A DNA stretch of 64,000 bases. It comes from AWTP1-9 sp035703165 (GTDB lineage: Bacteria > Bacteroidota > Bacteroidia > Chitinophagales > Chitinophagaceae). The stretch spans positions 9,978 to 73,977 of the forward strand of contig DASSYR010000049.1 of NCBI GenBank assembly GCA_035703165.1, read 5' to 3'. The notes under the pieces were generated by a model that saw only the letters and a program-made list of their open reading frames with translations, was not told the origin of the DNA and made no database searches. A program made the position numbers and the translations under genes. Below are positions 43,824 to 53,075 of the stretch, piece by piece; position 1 is the first letter of the stretch, and the number at the start of each line of letters is the position of its first letter.

Positions 43824-44546
43824 ATGAACAGTATTCAAAATAAAACCGTAGCAGAATTGGTTGCTGAAGACATACAAAAAGCACATGTTTTTAAAAAATA
43901 TGGTATTGATTTTTGTTGCGGAGGAAATATATCTGTGGAGACCGCCACAAGAAAAAAAGGAATTGATGTTAACAATATTTTTGAAGAATTAGAAAATGTA
44001 TCGCGGAAGCCAACTATTAATCCTCCCTACGACAAATGGAACATTGGTTTTTTAGCCAGTTACATTGAACAAACGCATCACACGTATGTAAATGAAGCCA
44101 TACCGATGTTAAATGCTTATGCTGAAAAAGTGTGTAAGGTGCATGCACAAAATCATCCTCCGTTATTAAAAATAAAATCACTGATGGAGGCTGTTTTTGC
44201 AGAATTAGGTGCCCACATGATGAAGGAAGAAAAGATCCTTTTTCCTTATATAAAACAAATGGATGAAGCTCTTGCAAAAGGAATACCGCTGCCTGTTTCT
44301 CATTTCGGGTCTGTAAACAACCCTATTCATATTATGGAGGCTGAACATGAAACAGCCGGCAACATTTTTAAAGAAATTTCCGAGCTAACCAATAATTATA
44401 ATCCACCGGAATGGGCATGTAATACTTTCAAAGCATTTTACGATAAGTTAAGTGAATTTGAAGAAGATTTACATATCCACGTCCATCTTGAAAACAATAT
44501 ACTTTTCCCAAAAGCGAAAGCGATCGAAAAAAAGTTATCACAATGA
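43824..44546 (+). CDS. ric: Iron-sulfur cluster repair di-iron protein (RIC/ScdA)
   Basis: The 240-residue protein has the ScdA N-terminal domain (VAELVAEDIQKAHVFKKYGIDFCCGG, residues 8-33) and a hemerythrin-like four-helix bundle with the His/Glu ligands of Ric/YtfE (TH-HTYVNEA, LGAHMMKEEKILFP, EAEHETAG, HIHVHLENNILFP). It repairs nitrosylated Fe-S clusters or releases iron after NO damage. Its last bases overlap norQ by 4 bp (ATGA). Confidence 0.93.
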   Translation: MNSIQNKTVAELVAEDIQKAHVFKKYGIDFCCGGNISVETATRKKGIDVNNIFEELENVSRKPTINPPYDKWNIGFLASYIEQTHHTYVNEAIPMLNAYAEKVCKVHAQNHPPLLKIKSLMEAVFAELGAHMMKEEKILFPYIKQMDEALAKGIPLPVSHFGSVNNPIHIMEAEHETAGNIFKEISELTNNYNPPEWACNTFKAFYDKLSEFEEDLHIHVHLENNILFPKAKAIEKKLSQ

Positions 44547-45343
44547 AAATAAACGATAACAGTATTATTACTGCGCATCCTTATTACCGTATATCAGCAA
44601 AGGAAGAAGATGTGTTTACCCACGCTTTTAAAAATAAAATACCCGTATTGCTAAAAGGGCCTACCGGTACGGGTAAATCCAGGTTTGTAGAGTACATGGC
44701 ATCAATATTAAATAAAGAATTAATTACAGTAAGCTGCCATGAAGAAACTTCTTCTACCGATTTAATAGGTCGTTTTATAATTAAAGGTACCGAAACAATT
44801 TGGCTGGACGGACCGTTAGTAACCGCTGTTAAAACAGGAGCTATTTTGTATTTAGATGAAGTAGCAGAAGCAAGACCGGATGTTATTGTGGCCATTCACC
44901 CGCTTACGGACCACCGGAGGGAATTATATATAGATAAATTAGGACAAACTCTAAAAGCGCATACCGATTTTATGCTTGTGGCTTCCTTCAATCCCGGTTA
45001 TCAAAGAGGTTATAAAGAATTAAAGCCTTCTACAAGGCAGCGTTTTGCAGCAATTTCATTTAATTATCCAATACCGGCAATTGAGACAGAAATTTTGATA
45101 AATGAAACCGGAGTTGATGAAGATAGCGCCAAAAAGCTAGTTAAGATTGCAGAAAAAATAAGAAATCTTAAAGAATTGGGGCTTACGGAAACCGTTTCTA
45201 CCCGCCTGCTGGTAGATGCAGCTAAACTTATACATACAGGTTTGCCAAAACGACTTAGTGTAAGAACGGCTATTATTGAACCTCTTACCGATGAAGAAGA
45301 TATCATTACTGCGCTAACGGACTTAGCTAATTTATTAATTTGA
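44543..45343 (+). CDS. norQ: AAA+ ATPase NorQ (CbbQ/NirQ/NorQ family)
   Basis: The 266-residue MoxR-class AAA+ protein has Walker A GPTGTGKS at residues 39-46, Walker B ILYLDEVAEA near 94, and a sensor region (LVASFNPGYQRG). NorQ works with NorD to insert the non-heme FeB iron into NorB. It overlaps ric by 4 bp and ends 1 bp before norD. Confidence 0.92.
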   Translation: MKINDNSIITAHPYYRISAKEEDVFTHAFKNKIPVLLKGPTGTGKSRFVEYMASILNKELITVSCHEETSSTDLIGRFIIKGTETIWLDGPLVTAVKTGAILYLDEVAEARPDVIVAIHPLTDHRRELYIDKLGQTLKAHTDFMLVASFNPGYQRGYKELKPSTRQRFAAISFNYPIPAIETEILINETGVDEDSAKKLVKIAEKIRNLKELGLTETVSTRLLVDAAKLIHTGLPKRLSVRTAIIEPLTDEEDIITALTDLANLLI

Positions 45344-45344
45344 T

Positions 45345-47102
45345 ATGGCTCTTGACGAATATATTTTTGGAAAACTTGTCAACTATTTTAAAAACAAACC
45401 TGTAAATGCAGCTTTGCTGGAACGCAGGGTGTTATTAAAAGAAATAAAACCCAGGTTAATTATATTGGCAAGGGCGTTAACTGGCAAAGCCATAGACATT
45501 TTCCCAGCTGTAAAAGAAGGAGGTTTTAAAGGCAATAGCTTTTTCTTGCCAGAATCATTTTCATTTTTTAATAGCAAAAATTTAAACTTTAATTATTACA
45601 TCTTCCGGGTTTTATTTTTAACAGTTCAGCAAAAAAAACAATTTAACTGGTATCAGTCAACCATGCTACCTGATGAAAATGCCAGGAAATTGGCACAACA
45701 AAATGCGCCATTAATATTGGAATGTCTTTTTCAGGAGTACCCTGTTGCTCAAAAGATATATGAAGATTTGTTATTGAATACCGATACAGAAAGTACTGAA
45801 CCCATTGAAAAGGCCTGGCTTTATGGAAACTGGATGGCCGACAAAAAAGAAAATTATGAAACTCCCGATATCATTACCATAGAAAAAATAACAGATAACA
45901 AATCCACTACCTTACCCAAAACCACTATTCAATCAAAACCCGTAGAAGAAATTATTAACCTGATAGTTGATATAAAACAACAGGAAGATTATGTAATGAC
46001 TCACAATTTTGAAAAAGTAGATACTGCGGATGAATTTAATGGAACCTGGCGGGATTTTGATGGTGAAGATGAATTGGAAGATCACAACGATGCATTAAAC
46101 GAATTAAATCTTAAATACACAATAAGAGTAGATGATGCCACCCATAGCGTTTACCAGGCCGAATTTACCGATAATGCTATGGTTGCTGAAAGCAGTGATA
46201 GTAAAACAAAAGGAAATTTTATTTTTTACGACGAATGGAATTTTTATAAGAAGACTTACAAAGAAAAATACATCCGGCTTTATCCATGTGAATACCCGTT
46301 TGCAGACTCTGATTTTTATCAGGTTACCATTAATAATAACAATGCTGTTCTGACCAGGCTACGTAAAATGCTTACAAGCCTTAACAATAAATGGGAGCAG
46401 CAACATTTACAGGCACAGGGGGGAGAGATAGATATTGATATGGCTGTTACCCGTTATGTAGATATCCTGTCGGGTCACACCGCTTCGGATAACGTATATA
46501 TTTCTGACAGAAAGTTGAAAAAAGACTTGTCTTTTTTATTGCTTATAGATATGAGTTTATCAAGCGACAGCTATGCGTCAGGCAACAGAGTAATAGATAC
46601 CGCCAAGCAAACAGCTATTTTGTTTGGAGAAATATTAAACGAATACCATATTGATTTTGCGATACAAGGATTTTACTCCAAAACAAGAAATTACTCCTAC
46701 TACTTATCCTTAAAAGATTTTGATAAAAGCTGGCATACTTCTAAACATAAAATTGGCGCCCTGCAACCCGAAGGTTACACACGTATAGGCCCGGCACTCA
46801 GGCATTCGGGCACATTACTTGATAAACGGCCGGCAAAAAACAAATGGGTTATTCTGTTATCAGATGGTAAGCCTAATGATTTTGATCGTTACGAAGGTCG
46901 TTACGGCGTGGAGGATGTTAAACAGTCTCTACGGGAATTAAACCAGCAAAATATCCATTCCTATGCTCTTGCTATTGAATCTTCAGCTAAATATTATTTG
47001 TGTCAAATGTTTGGACAAAATCATTATCAGATTGTATCTTCTCCAGTTGAATTATTACAATCCTTTATAAAATTATATGAAAAAATAAGCCATCATAATT
47101 AA
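45345..47102 (+). CDS. norD: NorD, nitric oxide reductase activation protein with VWA domain
   Basis: The 585-residue protein has a poorly conserved N-terminal half and a C-terminal von Willebrand A domain from about residue 395, with a MIDAS-type motif DMSLSSDS and later TRIGPALRH and LLSDGKPNDFD. This fits NorD (CbbO/NorD family), the partner of NorQ in activating NorB. It is the last gene of the denitrification cluster; no clear terminator follows. Confidence 0.9.
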   Translation: MALDEYIFGKLVNYFKNKPVNAALLERRVLLKEIKPRLIILARALTGKAIDIFPAVKEGGFKGNSFFLPESFSFFNSKNLNFNYYIFRVLFLTVQQKKQFNWYQSTMLPDENARKLAQQNAPLILECLFQEYPVAQKIYEDLLLNTDTESTEPIEKAWLYGNWMADKKENYETPDIITIEKITDNKSTTLPKTTIQSKPVEEIINLIVDIKQQEDYVMTHNFEKVDTADEFNGTWRDFDGEDELEDHNDALNELNLKYTIRVDDATHSVYQAEFTDNAMVAESSDSKTKGNFIFYDEWNFYKKTYKEKYIRLYPCEYPFADSDFYQVTINNNNAVLTRLRKMLTSLNNKWEQQHLQAQGGEIDIDMAVTRYVDILSGHTASDNVYISDRKLKKDLSFLLLIDMSLSSDSYASGNRVIDTAKQTAILFGEILNEYHIDFAIQGFYSKTRNYSYYLSLKDFDKSWHTSKHKIGALQPEGYTRIGPALRHSGTLLDKRPAKNKWVILLSDGKPNDFDRYEGRYGVEDVKQSLRELNQQNIHSYALAIESSAKYYLCQMFGQNHYQIVSSPVELLQSFIKLYEKISHHN

Positions 47103-47203
47103 TTACCCCTATACTATTTTCTAAAAAATATTAATACAATCAAAAAATCCATTTTAACTATTATCAGATAACAAGTACTTATTAAAAATTCCTTACTCCT
47201 CCC

Positions 47204-47211
47204 TAACTTTG
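47204..47211 (+). promoter_or_regulatory. Predicted -7 element for mdh
   Basis: TAACTTTG is an exact TAnnTTTG match, 37 bp upstream of the mdh ATG. No good -33 TTG was seen. Confidence 0.45.
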
Positions 47212-47248
47212 CACCGCAAATAATTTTTCTACACATAAATATTTTTCA

Positions 47249-48184
47249 ATGAAAGTAACTGTAGTAGGCGCTGGTGCTGTAGGGGCAACCTGTGCCGATA
47301 ATATTGCCCGAAAACAACTATGCCACGAATTAGTGATATTAGATATTAAGGAAGGTCTTGCTGAAGGAAAGGCAATGGATTTGATGCAAACTGCGCAAAT
47401 AGAAGGGTTTGATACAAAAATTACCGGGTGTACCAACGATTATGCAAAGACTGCCGGATCGGACGTAGTTGTCATTACTTCCGGAATACCCCGCAAACCG
47501 GGTATGACCCGCGAAGAGTTGATTGGTATTAATGCAGGTATTGTAAAAGGTGTTTCCGAAAACATATTAAAGCATTCTCCAAACACCATATTCATTATTG
47601 TAAGTAATCCTATGGATACCATGACCTACCTGGCACTAAAATCAACAGCATTGCCAAAAAATCGTGTAATAGGAATGGGAGGAGCACTGGATAGTTCAAG
47701 ATTCAGATATTATTTAAGCACCGCATTAAAATGTTCTCCTAACGATATCCAGGCAAGTGTTATTGGCGGGCATGGCGATACTACCATGATTCCTTTAACA
47801 AGACTGGCAACTTATATGGGAATGCCCATTAATAATTTTACTGATGCGGATACCCTGAAAAAAGTAGCTGCCGATACCATGGTTGGTGGCGCTACCTTAA
47901 CCGGGTTATTGGGAACATCAGCCTGGTATGCACCCGGAGCGGCAGTGGGTTTTTTAGTAGAAAGTATTTTAAGAGATGAAAAAAGAGTTATTCCCTGTTG
48001 CGTTGCGTTAAATGGTGAGTACGGTCAAAAAGATATTTGTCTTGGTGTTCCCGTTGTGATTGGGAAAAATGGCTGGGAAAAGATTGTTGATTATAAATTA
48101 AACGAAGAAGAAATGGCTGCTTTTAATAAAAGCGCTGATGCCGTTAGAAACATGAATAACGTGTTAAGTACCCTGAGTTTGTAA
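47249..48184 (+). CDS. mdh: Malate dehydrogenase (LDH-like)
   Basis: The 311-residue NAD enzyme interconverts malate and oxaloacetate in the TCA cycle. Motifs: GAGAVGATCADNIA NAD fold, TSGIPRKPGMTREEL (the Arg of the mobile loop that selects malate), VSNPMDTMTYLA, and the catalytic His in GGHGDTTM. The length and RKPGM loop mark the LDH-like MDH group common in Bacteroidota. It is a single-gene unit with its own promoter and terminator. Confidence 0.95.
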   Translation: MKVTVVGAGAVGATCADNIARKQLCHELVILDIKEGLAEGKAMDLMQTAQIEGFDTKITGCTNDYAKTAGSDVVVITSGIPRKPGMTREELIGINAGIVKGVSENILKHSPNTIFIIVSNPMDTMTYLALKSTALPKNRVIGMGGALDSSRFRYYLSTALKCSPNDIQASVIGGHGDTTMIPLTRLATYMGMPINNFTDADTLKKVAADTMVGGATLTGLLGTSAWYAPGAAVGFLVESILRDEKRVIPCCVALNGEYGQKDICLGVPVVIGKNGWEKIVDYKLNEEEMAAFNKSADAVRNMNNVLSTLSL

Positions 48185-48258
48185 GATTTTCTTACATCAA
48201 CTAAAAATGTGGGAAAGCCCTTCTCCAAACCAAGGTTTCTACCCATAAAATATCTAAT

Positions 48259-48296
48259 AAAACGAGGCTGTCAAAATTGGAAGATAGTCTCGTTTT
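48259..48296 (+). terminator. Hairpin terminator after mdh
   Basis: A 14-bp stem (AAAACGAGGCTGTC / GATAGTCTCGTTTT) with two G-U pairs on the plus strand closes a 10-nt loop, 75 bp after the mdh stop. It ends in T-rich sequence and may also serve the convergent plsC-like gene. Confidence 0.7.
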
Positions 48297-48322
48297 CTAT
48301 CTTATAGAACAAAAATCAGCGC

Positions 48323-49093
48323 TTATTTATCAGCCACGCTCATTAAATGATGCCTTCCTTTCATCATATACTTTTTGCTTTGCTCTATGGCATCCATTAC
48401 TTTTTCAAGAATATTTTCAACAGTATCATTGTAGTCTATATCCAACGGCTCTTTAAACTGAACAGAAAGCAACGAACCCTTCTTTTTAAATTTCAATCCC
48501 TTTTTATTAAAAGCTCTCCAAAACCCATTTATCACAACAGGAATAACAATAGGTTGATTTTGCTTTATAATATATGCTGTTCCCCTCCTTCCCGGGGCAA
48601 AGGGCTTGGTTGTTCCCTGTGGAAAGGTAATTACCCAATTGTCTCGCAAAGTTCTTTCAATTTTTTTGGTATCAGATGGGTCAAGCCCCCTCCTGATTTC
48701 TTTTCCACCCTCACGCCAGGTTCTTTTCACGGTTAATGCACCGGCCAGTGAAAACAATCGGCTGATAAAACTACCCCGCATGGTTTCTTCTGCCGCCACA
48801 TAATAAACCCTGGTAAAGGGATTGAGCAAATAATAAGGAATTCCCAACTTATTATTCTTTCTCCATTTTACCGCACAAAAAATATGAATAAAGGTAATTA
48901 CATCAGCAAAGTATGTTTGATGATTACTTACAAATAAAACATTTCGTTTAGGAAGATTTTGCAAATTTTCTGTTCCATAAATTTTTATCCTGTTTATTAA
49001 AGCAATACCAGGATAGGTAAAAGAACCAACTATGGCATACAAAATAGCTCTTAAAAAGCGAAAATGCTTAAATCGTTCAACTAAAGAGAACAT
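48323..49093 (-). CDS. plsC: 1-acyl-glycerol-3-phosphate acyltransferase family (PlsC)
   Basis: The 256-residue membrane-associated acyltransferase has block I NHQTYFAD near residue 56, with five residues rather than the usual four between His and Asp, block II around RGSFISRLF, block III FPQGTTK near 155, and block IV VIPVVING. It probably acylates lysophosphatidate or a related lysolipid. It is a single gene between mdh and the HAD phosphatase gene. The block I variation may mark a Bacteroidota subgroup, so substrate is uncertain. Confidence 0.85.
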   Translation of the reverse strand: MFSLVERFKHFRFLRAILYAIVGSFTYPGIALINRIKIYGTENLQNLPKRNVLFVSNHQTYFADVITFIHIFCAVKWRKNNKLGIPYYLLNPFTRVYYVAAEETMRGSFISRLFSLAGALTVKRTWREGGKEIRRGLDPSDTKKIERTLRDNWVITFPQGTTKPFAPGRRGTAYIIKQNQPIVIPVVINGFWRAFNKKGLKFKKKGSLLSVQFKEPLDIDYNDTVENILEKVMDAIEQSKKYMMKGRHHLMSVADK

Positions 49094-49183
49094 GGCAAAG
49101 TTGGTTTTTGAGCAATCGGAAACCGAATATAAGGAATAGTTAAGAAAACATTGTAGCTAATTATTTATAAGAGCAGGTGCCAC

Positions 49184-49191
49184 TATATTTG
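49184..49191 (+). promoter_or_regulatory. Predicted -7 element for the HAD phosphatase gene
   Basis: TATATTTG matches TAnnTTTG exactly. It lies only 5 bp before the ATG at 49197, so the transcript would be almost leaderless. Confidence 0.4.
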
Positions 49192-49196
49192 CAGCT

Positions 49197-49856
49197 ATGA
49201 AATTAAATACGGTAATTTTCGACATGGATGGGTTGTTAATTGACAGTGAGCCTTTTTGGGAAGAAGCAGGGAAAGAAACATTAGAAAAGTTTGGTGTTGC
49301 ATTGTCGCCCGATCAATACGCTTTAACAACGGGATTAAGGACAGCGGAATGGATTCAGCATTGGTTTGAATATTTTAATATTGAAACTAAATACCAGAAA
49401 AAAGCCGAAGAAATAATTATACAGAAAGCAATTGAAAAAATAATAGCTCACGGTACTCCAATGCCCGGGGTACACTATATCTTTGATTTTTTCAAGAAAA
49501 GGAATTTTAAAATTGGGTTGGCTACTTCCTCCCCCCTGGCTTTGGCCAACCCCGTTATTGAAAAACTCAATATTCGCAATTACCTTAATACAATCACTTC
49601 TGCTGAATTATTACCATTTGGGAAACCGCATCCGCAAGTGTTTATTAATTGTGCCGGCAGTTTAAACAGCGCTGCGTTACAATGTGTGGTGTTTGAGGAT
49701 TCATTTAATGGCATGATTGCAGCAAAAGCCGCAAGAATGAAATGCGTAGTTATACCGGCCCGACAACAACAAGAGGAAGTAAAATGGAAAGCAGCCGATT
49801 TGCAGCTTAATTTACTGGAAGACTTTACGGATAAATTATTAAATGTACTGGAGTAG
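49197..49856 (+). CDS. HAD-superfamily sugar phosphatase, HxpB/YniC-like
   Basis: The 219-residue protein has the four HAD motifs: FDMDGLLIDSEP (nucleophile Asp) at residue 9, LATSSP near 103, a lysine in LLPFGKPHP near 145, and VFEDSFNGMIAA near 168. The cap insert after motif I and the DSEPFWEEAG stretch match the beta-phosphoglucomutase-like branch containing 2-deoxyglucose-6-P/hexitol phosphatases. It probably dephosphorylates sugar phosphates; beta-PGM cannot be excluded. Confidence 0.85.
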   Translation: MKLNTVIFDMDGLLIDSEPFWEEAGKETLEKFGVALSPDQYALTTGLRTAEWIQHWFEYFNIETKYQKKAEEIIIQKAIEKIIAHGTPMPGVHYIFDFFKKRNFKIGLATSSPLALANPVIEKLNIRNYLNTITSAELLPFGKPHPQVFINCAGSLNSAALQCVVFEDSFNGMIAAKAARMKCVVIPARQQQEEVKWKAADLQLNLLEDFTDKLLNVLE

Positions 49857-49906
49857 TGCCTTATTTTCGCACAACACCAATACATGGTAAAATGTGTTTA
49901 TACAGT

Positions 49907-51610
49907 TTACCAAAAACGAATGTACAAAGCGGCAAGTATTCCAAGCACAATAAGTATCATAGCCAATACACCTGGTGTAACTTTATACATTCTTCTATCA
50001 ACACTTAAAGCATGCACCTGTAATTTTCCTTTTGCATCTAATAAACTTACTGTCACAATTAAAACGGAAGTGAAGAAGAACACCCATCCCATTTGAATAA
50101 GAAATGGAATTTCGTAAGTACCCGCAGCTGTTGGGTATGCAGTATATAGTAAGGTCTCATTACCTGCAATGGCAGGTAAAAATTTATCAAATAAAACAGC
50201 TAATAAAACACCGCCTACAATACCTGCAATAGCTGCTTTGGATGTTGTCTTTCTCCAAAAAAATCCTAAGAGAAAAACCGGGAAAATTGCCGGAGAAATA
50301 TACCCTGTATATTTTTGAATAAATTCAAAACCACCTTTACCTCCGATACCCAATGTATCTTGCCAATTAACTCCTATTGCAATAATTAAAGAAATAACCA
50401 CAATAATACGGCCCATCCAAACTAATTTTCTTTCGGTGGCATCTTTTTTAATATACTTTTTATAAATATCAAGTGTATAAATAGTGGAAATGCTATTTGC
50501 TTTCCCGGCAAGAGAAGCAACAATAGCTGCTGTTAATGCTGCCATAGATAACCCTCTTAATCCGGCTGGTAAAAAGCCAAGTATGGCTGAATAAGCATTA
50601 TCTTCTCTAAATTCTCCATTGGTTAGCATTTGCTGCTGCAATTCACCATTTTGATGCAAAACATAGGCTGCGATACCAGGCAAAACAACCAACAGGGGCA
50701 TTAACAACTTTAAAAATGCGGCAAACAAAATTCCGGTACGTGCTGTTTTTAAATCAGCACCTAAAGCTCTTTGGGTTATATATTGGTTACAACCCCAGTA
50801 GTTTAAATTGGCTACCCACATACCTGCAGCCAACATAGCAAGACCGGGTAAGCTGGAATAATGATTTATTTGTTCTTGAGAAGCCCCTGGTCCGGGCTTA
50901 TCAAAAATCATTTTAAAATGACCCGGGGCTACTTTAAATAATTCATTAAACCCTGCTAAAGCATCTTTACCATAGCCAAATTTTTCGCTTACCACTGTCA
51001 AAGCAACATAAGAAGTAATCAATCCCCCAACAATTAATACGAATACCTGGATTACATCTGTATAACCAATTACCTTCATCCCTCCTAATGTTATAATTAA
51101 GGCAAACACAGCCAAACCAATCATTATTAAGTGAAAATTAGAGCCCCCGGTAAGATTATTAATAGCGATAGTACCGAGATATAATATAGATGTCAGATTT
51201 ACAAATATGTAAAGAAATAACCAGAAGATTGCCATTATCATGGCCACCGTTTCATTATATCTTGTTTTCAAAAACTGGGGCATAGTAAATATGCGGTTTT
51301 TTAAATAAATAGGCATAAAGAATACAGCAACAATGATAAGAGAAAAAGCAGCAAGCCACTCGTAAGAAGAAATAGCTAACCCCAGTCTGAAACCATTACC
51401 GCTCATTCCAATAAATTGTTCTGCAGAGATGTTAGAAGCTATCAGTGATGCGCCTATAGCCCACCAGGTTAATTGTCCTTCGGCTAAAAAAAAATCAGTA
51501 GAAGTAGTTTGTGCCGATTTTTTTCTCCGGTAAACCCAATAACCATATCCTGCAACTACTAAAAAATAAATAAGAAATACAATGTAATCGGAAGTTTTCA
51601 GGGAGCCCAT
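49907..51610 (-). CDS. Sodium/sugar symporter (SSS family, SGLT-like)
   Basis: The 567-residue transporter has about 14 hydrophobic segments. The start (SDYIVFLIYFLVVAGYGYWV) and the segments AEGQLTWWAIGASLIASNISAEQFIG and NYWGCNQYITQRALGA are typical of the SGLT/vSGLT branch of sodium:solute symporters. It lies 24 bp after galK on the same strand, so galactose (or glucose) uptake with Na+ is likely. Specificity rests on context. Confidence 0.88.
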   Translation of the reverse strand: MGSLKTSDYIVFLIYFLVVAGYGYWVYRRKKSAQTTSTDFFLAEGQLTWWAIGASLIASNISAEQFIGMSGNGFRLGLAISSYEWLAAFSLIIVAVFFMPIYLKNRIFTMPQFLKTRYNETVAMIMAIFWLFLYIFVNLTSILYLGTIAINNLTGGSNFHLIMIGLAVFALIITLGGMKVIGYTDVIQVFVLIVGGLITSYVALTVVSEKFGYGKDALAGFNELFKVAPGHFKMIFDKPGPGASQEQINHYSSLPGLAMLAAGMWVANLNYWGCNQYITQRALGADLKTARTGILFAAFLKLLMPLLVVLPGIAAYVLHQNGELQQQMLTNGEFREDNAYSAILGFLPAGLRGLSMAALTAAIVASLAGKANSISTIYTLDIYKKYIKKDATERKLVWMGRIIVVISLIIAIGVNWQDTLGIGGKGGFEFIQKYTGYISPAIFPVFLLGFFWRKTTSKAAIAGIVGGVLLAVLFDKFLPAIAGNETLLYTAYPTAAGTYEIPFLIQMGWVFFFTSVLIVTVSLLDAKGKLQVHALSVDRRMYKVTPGVLAMILIVLGILAALYIRFW

Positions 51611-51634
51611 GTTAAAAAATTATGTATAAAAAAA

Positions 51635-52795
51635 TTAAATAGTTTTTATGATAGAAGTTCCATCCGCAGTTTCTGCAATATAAGCTTTCAAATGCTTATG
51701 CATTATTTTTTTATAAAGAGAAGAAACTTTTTCTATCAAAGCATCTACCGCATTTTCCTTTACTAAGTTAATAGTACAGCCGCCAAAGCCTCCACCCATC
51801 ATTCTTGCTCCTAAAACGGAAGATTCGTCTCTCACCGAATCAACTAAAAAATCAAGTTCATCGCAACTTACATTATATAATTGGCTCAGACCATCATGCG
51901 TTTCAAACATTTTTTTCCCAAAAGATAATATATCATTGTTGGACAAATCGGAACAAGCCCTTTGTAAGCGATTATTTTCTTCCACCACATATTTACATCG
52001 GCTATATATTGTTCTGTCAACAGGCAGCACATATTTTTCCAGCATCTCAATGGAAACATCTCTCAAACTTTTTATATCGGGAAAATGCTGTTTTATCAGC
52101 TCTACACCATTTTCACATTGTGTGCGCCTGATGTTGTATTCGGAGGCAGCTAAAGAGTGTTTTACATCCGTATCAAACAAAACAATCTTTATTCCTTTAA
52201 GATGAAAAGGTACATATTGATATTCCAGTGACCGGCAATCAAGCCGAATAACATGGTTTTGTTTTCCGAATATGCTGGCAAACTGATCCATTATTCCACA
52301 TCGTACACCTGCAAAATCGTGTTCCGCTTTTTGAGCCATTTTTGCTAAAGTCAGTTTAGTGAAATCAGCATTTAATATTTTATTCAGAGCCAAAGCCATA
52401 GCACATTCAACAGCTGCCGACGATGAAAGCCCTGCACCAATAGGTACATCAGATGTTAATACAGCATTAAATCCTTGCAGTTTAACACCAGCTAATTTAA
52501 ATTGGTGTACCACCCCCAGCAAATAATTGGGCCAATTTGAATCATTTACTCTAATTATTTCATCAATATCCGTAACATACTGCTCCTTTAAATCGGTAGC
52601 GTACAAATAAACTTTATTATCGGCTCTTGGAGTTAATGCCACATACGCTGCCTTATCAATAGCAGCAGGTAAAACAAAGCCTTCATTATAATCCGTATGT
52701 TCCCCGATCAGGTTAATCCTCCCCGGGGAGCGAACCAGTATGGTACCCCCCGAAATAAATTCTTTTAGCTTTTTTAATACTTCAATATTATCCAT
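51635..52795 (-). CDS. galK: Galactokinase
   Basis: The 386-residue GHMP kinase phosphorylates galactose in the Leloir pathway. It shows the galactokinase signature GRINLIGEHTDYNEG near residue 22, the ATP loop PIGAGLSSSAAVECA, and the C-terminal GGGFGGC motif. The ATG at 52793-52795 is chosen; a TTG 15 bp upstream gives a 5-residue longer form. It is co-directional with the sugar symporter gene. galT and galE are not nearby. Confidence 0.95.
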   Translation of the reverse strand: MDNIEVLKKLKEFISGGTILVRSPGRINLIGEHTDYNEGFVLPAAIDKAAYVALTPRADNKVYLYATDLKEQYVTDIDEIIRVNDSNWPNYLLGVVHQFKLAGVKLQGFNAVLTSDVPIGAGLSSSAAVECAMALALNKILNADFTKLTLAKMAQKAEHDFAGVRCGIMDQFASIFGKQNHVIRLDCRSLEYQYVPFHLKGIKIVLFDTDVKHSLAASEYNIRRTQCENGVELIKQHFPDIKSLRDVSIEMLEKYVLPVDRTIYSRCKYVVEENNRLQRACSDLSNNDILSFGKKMFETHDGLSQLYNVSCDELDFLVDSVRDESSVLGARMMGGGFGGCTINLVKENAVDALIEKVSSLYKKIMHKHLKAYIAETADGTSIIKTI

Positions 52796-52905
52796 CTTAC
52801 TAAATAACAAATAAATGAATGTAACAGCCTTATACTAAGATTGAAAGATAGCGTAAAGAATTCAGGTGTGCGCAAAATAAATGACTGGAAATAAAACTGA
52901 AAGTG

Positions 52906-52979
52906 TAGCGGGATCGGGAGTTGAACCCGAGACCTTTGGGTTATGAATCCAACGCTCTAACCACCTGAGCTATCCCGCC
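52906..52979 (-). tRNA. tRNA-Met (anticodon CAT, elongator type)
   Basis: On the minus strand a 74-nt cloverleaf forms: acceptor GGCGGGA / TCCCGCT with a G-T first pair, D-arm AGCTCAGGTGGTTAGAGC, anticodon loop TTCATAA (CAT), and T-arm CTCGGG-TTCAACT-CCCGA(T). The anticodon stem has an A-C mismatch next to the loop. CCA is not encoded. The G1-U72 pair speaks against initiator tRNA; a tRNA-Ile2 (lysidine-modified CAT) is the other possibility. Confidence 0.92.
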
Positions 52980-53075
52980 AAATGGGTTGCAAATATAGGA
53001 TGATTTAAAAATTTGAACAAACCTGCCTTGCGTAAATTAAAAAGTATTGAAAAACAGTTCTCATAGCGAGAACAA

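Noticed and set aside
49884..50096. A 70-codon plus-strand frame at the 3' end of the symporter gene
   Set aside because: Shadow of the symporter C-terminus on the other strand.
52906..52979. Initiator tRNA-fMet
   Set aside because: The first acceptor pair is G-U rather than the mismatched C-A type of initiators and the anticodon stem lacks the three G-C pairs typical of tRNA-fMet.
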